This document shows positions 55,885-64,000 of a stretch of 64,000 nucleotides of DNA, one piece after another. Under the pieces are notes generated by a model that saw nothing but the letters and a program-made list of their open reading frames with translations, had not been told where the DNA came from and did no database searches. Position 1 is the first letter of the stretch; each line of letters starts with the position of its first letter. The DNA is from Earliella scabrosa (lineage: Eukaryota; Basidiomycota; Agaricomycetes; Polyporales; Polyporaceae), in the NCBI GenBank assembly GCA_022605405.1, contig JABYQQ010000002.1, positions 1,674,001 through 1,738,000 on the forward strand, given 5' to 3'. The position numbers and the translations under genes were made by a program.

Positions 55885-57079
55885 ATGGCCAGCAACAAGC
55901 CCCTCGTACTCGTTCTCGGCGCGACCGGCCAGACCGGCCAGAGCATCGTGCAAGGACTCATCAAGTCGGGCAACTTCGTACGTGCACAGCTTTTTGTATC
56001 TCTATCACAGCGACGTCTGGTAACCACCCCCTTCTTTATATGTCCATACAGCGGGTCGCCGCACTCGTCCGCCCCGCCTCCCTTACGGCGAAAGCAACCG
56101 ACAAGCTTCGAGCCGCCGGCGTTGAGATTCGCACAGGCGACCTCACCGACCCCTATGACCAGCTTCGGAAGGTCGTTGAGGGAGTCGACACGCTCATCAG
56201 CGCAGTCTCCGCCTGGGTACTCGACCAGCAGAAGGAGATCTTCCGCGCGGCCAAGGACGTCGGCGTCAAGCGCGTCATCCCTTGCGAGTTCGCGACTCCC
56301 GGCGCAAAGGGCATCCGCACCCTGAACGACGCGGTACGTGCTTCTCCAGTGTCCTGGACTCGACTAGATACTGACGAGAACCTCGATTGCACACCGACAG
56401 AAACTCGCGATCCGGGAGTACGTCCAGTCCCTCGGCGTCGGGTACACTTTCATCCAGGTCGGGTGGTGGATGCAGAACACTCTCCCGCTTCCGCTCCGCA
56501 GCGCGGCCCCGCCGCCGATCAAGGCGATGACCTGGCAGGTGCACGGCGCCGGCGACTCCCGCACGCTAGTGACCGACCTCCGCCACATCGGGACGTATGT
56601 CGCGCGCATCGTCGCGGACCCGCGCACGCTCAACCAGGCCGTCATGGTTTGGGAGGACGAGGTGCAGGAGAATGCGGCGCATGAGATGGGAGAACGCATC
56701 TCTGGGGAGGGAGAGGAGCTCAAGGCCAAGAGGATTCCGGTGCGTGGTGCTCGACGTGGTTATGACAGCGAGATGCTAATAGGACCCGGGCCCTCGGATG
56801 CAGGTCTCCGAGGAGGACGTCAAGCAGGCGGTGGCGGCGGCGAAGGCGGAGGTTGCCCAGAACCCGAGCGACTTCATGGCGCTGCTGAAGCTGACGTGGG
56901 CCGATTATATGTACAGCATGCGCGTCCTGCAGGAGAACACGCTCGAGAACGCGAAGAAGCTCGGGTATCTGGACGCCCGCGAGCTGTACCCCGACATCCC
57001 GAAGCACACGCTGGAGGAATACGCGCAGGAGTTTTACAGCATGCCCGAGCCGGGTGAGGTGTACAACAGGGAGAAGTAG
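55885..57079 (+). CDS. NmrA/isoflavone-reductase-like protein, 329 aa (array gene 7)
   Basis: Exons 55885-55977, 56052-56333, 56401-56739 and 56804-57079 (93, 282, 339, 276 nt). Motifs VLGATGQTGQSIV, RVAALVRPASLTAKATD, VEIRTGDLTDPYDQL, VKRVIPCEFATPGAKG, TFIQVGWWMQNTLPLP, YVARIVADPRTLNQAVM. The segment PCEF (Glu) is closer to the isoflavone-reductase PSEFG motif than the PCDF of the other copies. It shares the 276-nt last exon with gene 6, so 6 and 7 form the older branch. Confidence 0.87.
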
Positions 57080-57484
57080 ATGACCGATGCTGTTCAGAAC
57101 ATTGGACGCTACAGCCGGAACAATAATTATTCTTAGAGATGGGGGAGTGGGAGGTGTTTAGTCACTGTTCGTGTATTGCATTTCCCAGTCCCGAGTCAGC
57201 GGTCCAAACTCCTGTACGATACATGAATACTGCGATTGGAAATCTGACTATCTTGCTCGACGCACCCTGTGGAGGCAACGTAATGGGGTACGAGGGGTCG
57301 AGCTGCATGGAAGTCTACCACATGTAAGATCATGAAGGAGACTGCCAGTGTCGCAACCGCCATTCACAATTGAACGCAACACATTGGCATGCCAATCCGC
57401 ATTTCATACAAAGTATCATACACGTTCCAGTCCGTAAACCAACACGACACCAAGATGCACAGCCCAGAGTCCACCCAAGCAGGT
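57080..57484. other. Convergent intergenic region
   Basis: About 400 bp between the 3' ends of NmrA gene 7 and the dynamin-like gene; no gene is supported. Confidence 0.5.
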
Positions 57485-60244
57485 TTACAGCCACACCTCC
57501 GTCAACTGCTTCCGCGCCGTCTCAAGCCGCTCGCGCTTCTTCATGAGCTCCTCGCGACGCTCAGCAATACTGCGCGGCTCCTTAATGTACTCCGCGCATT
57601 GCGCGAGGGAGTCCTCGCCACCAATACCGAGGCCCTTCCGCAAAGCCTTCTCGAACGCTTGGTCACGGTCCAACCCAAGCACGAGCTCGTAGTCGATCGC
57701 CATGGGGACCATGTCTGTGAATCGCTTGAAAGCAACTGCGAGGCCGATCAGTGACAGCTTTCCCGTAGCAGTGTGCACCGAGCGGCCCACCTTGGAAGTA
57801 CGCGCGAGTGCACGCCATGATCTCGATCGCGGAGTCATGTGGGTCTGGCGGGAGAAGCTTCGCGAGGTCCGTTGCCTGTGTGCCGTGCAGTCCCATGTTC
57901 GTGAGCCCCGAGAGGACATTGTTGATGGTGCCCATAAGCTGAGGATCAGCGCCTGAACCGCTGAGGGCCTCGTTGATGCGCTGCGTGAGCGAGGACCGCG
58001 GCTGATCGCCCTTGGGGCGCCATCCTTTGTAGTGGCCAAGGAAGCGGTTGCGATAGCCGCAGTAGTACGGCTCGTTGAGCGTGCGCGGACGTGTCTCGAG
58101 CGCGAGGAACCACTTGATGCGCTCGAGGGTGCTGTCAGCGGCAGAGATTATGAAATCCGTGATGATTGCGCTGTAGAATGCGGAAAGTGAGCTCGCGCCT
58201 ATACTGACAGTGAAACGAGACCTACGTCACGCGGCTCTGCAGGAGTGGGTACTGCGCGAAGTGTTTCACAACGAGCTTCTTGACGTAGGTGATGAGAACA
58301 TTGTGCACTTCGCGGAAGAGTACCTCGGCGGGCTGCTCCCATGTCGTTATGATCGTGCTGATGTACTCTTGCGTGACGATGAACGGAATGTGTTCGGGAA
58401 GCTCGCGAGTGCGCGCTCTGAAACAAACGTCCCGTCAGTTTGACGTGAGTATGGCCAACATTGTAACATGGACTGACTCGCGAGCTCGCTTCATGACATC
58501 GTCGAGGTATATAGCTCGACTGTCATCCGGCGGGTTGTAGAGTTCTCCCTCGTTAGACAAGAAGGACGGGGTTTGGAAGTGGTGAATAGCCGGGTTCGTC
58601 GTAGCCATGCGTCGGGTGTAAGGGCGGAAGTCCGGCTCGGTCGCGCGAATGGCCTTCTGGAAGTTGAAACAGGCAGGCTCGACAAGTTGGAGCAGGCCAT
58701 CAGCGTGAGGCGTACCCTCCACGTGCTTCCCAAGCAACCTAGAGAATTCCGATATGTGATACAGAACTTCGGACAATGCATCAGTTGAAGGAGGCTTCGG
58801 GAGTTGTGTGAGTTTCGCGTCCGTCCCGGCAAGCAGTTTCTGGAGCTCCTCCTGTATGTGAGGGAGCCTGTACGCCAGGATCGGATATCAAGGGAGAGTT
58901 CCGTCTCCACCGAGATAGATGACGCGTACCTTTGCGAGATGCACTCGGACAGGACGTCGCTCAGGCGGTCCACTAGCTTGTCAGTACCAAGTCGGTTCTG
59001 ATACTCGAGGTCGAGGACGTTCCAAGGACTTTGGGTCGAGAAGAACTCGTGCTCCTTCTCGCGAGCCTCTTCCCACGTAATGCCAGCGGCGATCGCTCGG
59101 GAGTCCGGCTGCTTCACACTGAACCATCCATGCTCCAGGGGCTCTTCCTGATTACGGATGTAGCGGAGCCAGTTATCCTCTTCACCGCTAGGGATACGGT
59201 CCGGCTTCGTAAGGACACCTGGAAGGAGGGATGCATTCATCAGAGTGCAGACTAGATAACCATATTCTTTGTCTTACCAATGGTCCGCGAGCCATCAGGG
59301 TCGTGCTTCTTTGCCAACCTGTGAGCGCCCTGATTCTGAAAGTCGGCTGTGACACGGTTTCGTCATCTCAGACCGTTGCAACCTATCGCAATGAGAACAA
59401 CCCACTCTCGCAAGCGACGGTCAGCAGAATGATGCAACTGGGCTTCTCGACGTACGACGTGACGAGGCTCTTGACGAGGTCGATGTCGCTCTCGTTCCCG
59501 CCTGTCCCCACGCTTGCGATGAGACCTATAGCAAAAGGCGTGAACATGGAAGCCTAACCAAGGGATAGTCACGATTGTACCTGGAAGGTCACAGAAAGAC
59601 AAGTCTTGCACATCGGGACCACTGATCTGCAGCGAGACCGTGTTCGTAGAGAATGTCAGCTCTCGTTGAAGGACGTCTTCGTCATCCTCGAGAAAGCGCT
59701 TAGGGTCGGTGCTTGGGTTCAGAATAGCGCGCTGAGCACGCCGAATGCGGTCCTCGACCTCGTCCTTGTCCATTATCACGTCACCGAACTGTTCGTGACG
59801 AGGGTGGCCGAGAGGCTTGCCATCCCTGTCGATGACGATGTGAAGCGACACCACACATTTCCATGGGTCGTCTGAGTACGACAGACGACACTCCGTAGGG
59901 CACCTGGTGGTAAGGATAAGTCGCAGATTATGGATGTTATGCAATCGCAAAGACATACCTAGTGCAAGTCCCGCTTGCGCGGGGTAGTGTGATGCCTGAG
60001 ATTGACTCAATCAACGAGGATTTGCCCGCACTCTGGGAGCCTATGACGGCAATTACGGGTAGGTCAATGTCGACTTGCACCCTATGAGGGCATCACTGTT
60101 AGAGTCATGGGAGAGCCAACAGTGTGTGGATTACCCAGTCAGATGCAAAGCGTTGACGACATCGAGCATGCGCCGCCTTCGTGCCGCATATCCGGAGCCC
60201 GAGAGGCCAACGCCAGTCCGTCGTGTGTCATCGTCTGCGAGCAT
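57485..60244 (-). CDS. Dynamin-family large GTPase, 748 aa
   Basis: Ten exons: 60135-60244, 59959-60081, 59581-59903, 59406-59525, 59278-59346, 58930-59218, 58478-58867, 58226-58417, 57791-58170, 57485-57735; all phases agree. GTPase motifs: P-loop GSQSAGKSS at residues 50-58, switch region [14 protein letters not shown] at 183-186, TKPD at 252-255. The middle/stalk region includes [12 protein letters not shown] and [17 protein letters not shown]. The C-terminal part ([20 protein letters not shown] and the charged helix [13 protein letters not shown]) is a GTPase effector domain. No PH or Pro-rich domain is seen, as in Mx- and Vps1-like proteins. Expected to self-assemble on membranes for scission or remodelling; which compartment is unknown. 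No lesion was found. Confidence 0.88.
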
Positions 60245-60751
60245 GCTTGAGGATAATGATACTGTGGTAGATGCAGATGGTGGGTGAATGAGTGCAAGTG
60301 GTCATTCCTGCGGTGTATAAGTAGAGCGAGAGTCAATGAGAAGGTAGGAAAGTGTACTACTGTCTACAAGTCACATAGGTTCTCGCACACCTGTCCGCTG
60401 CCGCAGCAAGTACCGCAGCTCGCGCCTGTGAAACACATCGTCGTCGTCTGAGAGGCGTTGGACAAACTCTGCAAACCAGTTCACCCGTTGACACCTGTTG
60501 TGGGTATTTGTGGTCGCAACTTTGTAAGTTCTGCTGCGGCAGAACTAGGATGCGCCAGACGCTCTCCTTATGCGGCCTCAGTCAGGTATCAGATGACGTC
60601 CCGAATCCATCCTGGAGCATCTGAGGATACATATGGGAATGAAAATAAGGGAGACGATCCATTATTCCTCTCTTCTCCTCTTCGTCTTGCCCTTGTATTG
60701 CCTGTCCGAAGCCTCATTTCTCTGCAGCGTTCTGGAATCGAGACACACTAC
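60245..60751. other. Intergenic, dynamin promoter and UTP20 3' end
   Basis: About 500 bp upstream of the dynamin gene and downstream of UTP20. A GTATAAGTAG box at about 60314-60320 reads on the plus strand only. No gene is supported. Confidence 0.45.
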
Positions 60752-63700
60752 TCACATGAACGTCTCCGTCTTCCTCTTCCGGCTCTCCTTCTTGACAAAA
60801 TTCCTCTGCAGCTTCCGTTTGGCTGCAGCAGCAGGGTCGATTGTGGTCTAGAGCAGGTGCATCCGTCGATAATATTCGAGAAGATAGTTGAGTTCTGCCT
60901 ACCTGGATGGCGCGTGCAGCCTTGCGGTCGCGTCTAACACCAAGAACCTTCTGCCGGATGTTGTTGTACACGTTCGCGAACTTCGTCGTCCCAACTTTAC
61001 TCTGTAAGAGGTCCTGCAGCTCGATGGCTACGCTCTTGAGCTCGTCTACAACACACGATGAGAACGTTAGAAGGCAATGCCAGCGTCAGATGCACAACTC
61101 GACGGACCCATTTGAGGATCCCTGATCGTGTCGTCCTCAAGGATTCGATAGATCGGGTTGAGCATGTGAGTCAGAAAACGCTCCACCAAGTCCGCATCCA
61201 TGTAGTTGACCATCGCAGCAAACCACTTCAGGACGGCTGACGGTTGCTGCGACCAGTTCTCCTGCAATGAAATCAACGATGTAGCAGCGAAGAATGATGC
61301 GCCAGGACGTACCTGGATCTTCGCCCTACTCCGACGACGGATAAGAGCAGATCGCGCTTGGAAGGACATCCTAGAGAACAGCCTTGACAGCGGGTGGCGC
61401 TCACGATCGGCTGAGGGCTCCTCCTCGGCGGACTCATCGTCGTCATCCTCCTCTACAGGGACATACCCGGTAGGAGATTCTGATGCGCAGAAGCGCTTCC
61501 CGATGTAAAACAGGTTCTTGACGACCTGGAGACCAAGCTGTTCGTCAAGATGCTCGCTCTTCAGCTGGAGGGTCAATTTGGTCGCGATCTCGTCCAGACT
61601 TGTCTGCGAAAACAGGGAACTGTCCGGGAGGGGTGGACCGACAGGAACAGCTGCAAACAGTGTACCGAGTAAACGACATGAAGCTGTGCGGACCCAGGCA
61701 TGAGGGAAGAGGAGTAGCGTGACGACCGACGGCCACTCCACGCCCTCGTCCTGAGTCGTATACTCCGGCTTCTCGCGCAGGACTTTCGAGATGGCGACTA
61801 GAGCATGATAGGGAGTCTGCCACTGTCCGGATAAGGGGATAGTGTCGCTGTCGTCGGCTTCGTCTGTGTCGCCTGTAGCAGCCGCATCAAGTTCCATGGC
61901 ATTGCGATGAAGGATTGCGTTCATGTCTTCCAAGATGGAGAGTGTGTAGGAAGCGATGTCCGTCTTCAAGAAGTCTATCACAAGACCATATAGCTGTGCA
62001 GAGACTCGGGTGAGCTGGGGTTGAGCATGCTGGATCGCCCACGAATGGATGTGTGACATCAGCACATTGCGCTGGTTGGACTCGAGACGAGCCAGCAGAT
62101 TCTTGATGAGCTCTGCAGCCATCTCGCGGCACTTCGCAGACTCGTCGTTCGCTATGACCATGACAAGACCGACGAACAACAGATCCGAGTACTCTCGCAC
62201 AAGTTCTCCCTCGAACTTCGCGATCATTGCACCCAGGAGTTCCATCACAGACTTGCGACCGCTCTCGTAGACGTACGAAAGATTCTTGACGAGGAAGGTC
62301 ATCTGATTCTTCAGGCGGCCCTTGCCCTGCGGATAGTCGAGAAGGAACTGGAGAAGCGCGCCGCGACATAGCTCCTGGACCTGAGGCGATTGGTTGGTCA
62401 CCATGATCTCCGCGACCTTCTCCATGACGTCATAGATCTCGGGCACGACGAAGCGCCGGGCGACGATGGCGCGCAGCATTGTGAACACTGCCGCTTGACG
62501 GGAGGGCTCTTCGAGGTCGGGAGCCAACAGTTCCAGCAAGTAGACGAGATCCTTCTCTTTGACCTGTGCGCCGGAATGGTCGCGGAGGATGGTGGCCAGC
62601 GACTTGAAGGCAGTTTGGACGACCTCCGGCTCAGTGGACCCAGCCTGCTTGATGATGTCGATGATCTGGCGGATGAAGACCGGCAGCGACTTGTCGACTG
62701 ACTTAAGAGGACACTTGACGATGGCGGAGGCGGCTTTCAACCCTGGGGCTACGACTTGCATGTGCGACGAGTAGAGTGTGTTCCCTATCACCGCGACCAT
62801 CGGCTCAAGGCGAGATAAGACGGCCGCATCCTTGAAGTCGAACCGACCTCGACGATGCGCAGTGTTGAAGAGCTCCAGACCAAATACGACGAACCTGGTA
62901 ACATGTGAGGATAGTACCACTCAATGAATTGAGTGGCGACGCACCTGAACGAGTTGTTCGCATAGTGGTCGTCATCCACAGTGACGCGACGCTTCAGCTG
63001 CACAATGGCAGCGTCCTGCTTACGGCCCTTCTTACCGACGTCAGCTTTAGGCACCTCCTTCAAGAAGCGGGCGTTCTGGCTAATGAGCGTGTGGCAGAGC
63101 ACGAGCAGCTCCGTAGGTACCAGATGGACGTTCGAATTGAGGCCACTAGCGATGCGGCGGAGAAGCTCCTCGACCTGCTGCATCACCTTCAGTGTCTCAG
63201 TCTCGTGCATGATCTTGCGGATTGGGAGAAGGAGGCTGCTGATCTTTGGAGGGGTGATGTGCTTGGCCAGAAGAGCGAATGAGTCCACGCCTTTCGACGA
63301 CGACCCGCGGACCTCTCGCATCTTCGTCTTGAAGCCCTCGGCCTGAACGTCTTTGCCTGATTCCCCGAAGATGACTTCCGAAGAGACAGCAGCGACGTCG
63401 TTGACACAGTCGTCGAGCTTGTCGAACACAGCCGCATGCTCTCCTGAAGTGACGTGGACGAGGAGCGCATGGACCGAGTACGCCAGCACGTGGAGATGGG
63501 GACCGCGAAGCAGAGCGGCTCTCATCTCACGTATCATGACGGGCAGGTAGCCGGGGCCAAGCGTGCAGGCGATGCGACAGAGCGTTTCCCTCGCGAGGTC
63601 CCTGGTCTCCTGGGACTTGCTGCGCAGAACCTGACTCAACACGGTGAGCAGCTTCGAGATCTGCGCGTCGCGCTGGTCGAGCGGGAGGTGCTTCGCGATC

Positions 63701-64000
63701 TGCACAATGCCGACCGCGACAGGGATACGGAGACTGTCCTCAGTCTCGTCACGCTTCTCGAGGTACAGTATCAGGCTGGGAAGCAAGCGGGAGTTGACCG
63801 CGTCCTGGATCCGTGCGACCTTCTGCGCGTCCTGAACCAGCTGCGCTGGAGGTTGTGGCTCACCTTCGCCATCTTCATCGTCCAGATCCGCACTCGTCAT
63901 GTCAGCAGCATCCTCATTGCGGACGGCCTCGTCCATGGGGAAGTGGAAGCTGTCGAGGACAGCGACGATGGTCCGCACGTACACGCGCTCCGATGGATCT
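60752..64000 (-). CDS. UTP20: UTP20-like small-subunit processome component, C-terminal part
   Basis: The 5' part lies beyond the right edge. Exons: 62945 to the window end, 61313-62894, 61108-61261, 60903-61045, 60752-60847. The sequence is a long HEAT-type helical repeat: RLLPSLILYLEKRD, LRIPVAVGIVQIAKHLP, SQNARFLKEVPKADVG, FVVFGLELFNTAHRRGRFD, SVDKSLPVFIRQIIDIIK, and near the end VGTTKFANVYNNIRQKV, LGVRRDRKAARAIQ, RNFVKKESRKRKTETF, the basic C-terminus typical of Utp20. It acts in the nucleolus in pre-18S rRNA processing and 40S assembly. The last small exon is joined by a 55-nt intron. The gene is essential in yeast, so this marks a conserved chromosomal segment next to the variable array. 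Confidence 0.9.

Noticed and set aside
1..64000. tRNA, rRNA, snRNA and CRISPR loci
   Set aside because: No tRNA A/B box pairs with a foldable cloverleaf, rRNA blocks or regularly spaced repeats were noticed by eye; a covariance-model scan would be needed to exclude small RNAs.

Overview
The window looks like nuclear DNA of an agaricomycete fungus, probably a Polyporales-type wood-rotter (inference). Genes are broken by many short introns (mostly 50-65 nt, GT-AG, CTNAC-like branch sites). Lineage-typical families are present: DUF6535 membrane proteins, F-box proteins starting MHRCL/MPHRCL, a PL14 lyase, and a KDZ-type transposase with CxC5/CxC6 cysteine clusters. No tRNA, rRNA or CRISPR was seen. 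All exon models are hand-built from reading frames and splice motifs; phase agreement across every junction was the main check.

Layout. 0-5.7 kb: an F-box-like gene (-), a truncated D-galactonate dehydratase relic (+), a second relic and a hypothetical gene (-). 6.5-7.7 kb: a two-exon hypothetical gene. 7.7-10.3 kb: only decayed fragments. 10.3-19.6 kb: a duplicated two-gene module, each copy an F-box gene (+) facing a DUF6535 membrane-protein gene (-); the second F-box copy carries a frameshift. 20.6-21.8 kb: a PL14 polysaccharide lyase ending in HDEL. 22.1-24.7 kb: two divergent genes for small secreted low-complexity proteins. 25.9-57.1 kb: seven tandem, same-strand NmrA/isoflavone-reductase-like genes with a nearly invariant four-exon structure. 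57.5-64 kb: a dynamin-family GTPase and the 3' part of UTP20, both (-).

The main discovery is that the NmrA array is interrupted between copies 3 and 4 by an 18,256-bp mobile element (31007-49262). It has about 60-bp terminal inverted repeats and is flanked by an 8-bp direct duplication, CCTCGGAC. It encodes an apparently intact 817-aa KDZ/CxC transposase near its left end plus seven more genes: a 172-aa unknown, two members of an unrecognised paralogous family, two proteins combining an F-box-like start with a possible nucleotidyltransferase-like strand, a short third helical protein followed by an open reading frame beyond its stop, and a zinc-cluster protein with a WPMFHPKD motif. Genes at both ends are transcribed inward and converge near 36.5 kb. 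C-rich arrays inside the left end are mirrored by G-rich arrays inside the right end.

The element looks like a complete giant KDZ transposon with cargo, sitting in a young tandem gene array whose duplicated intergenic DNA serves as an empty-site reference.
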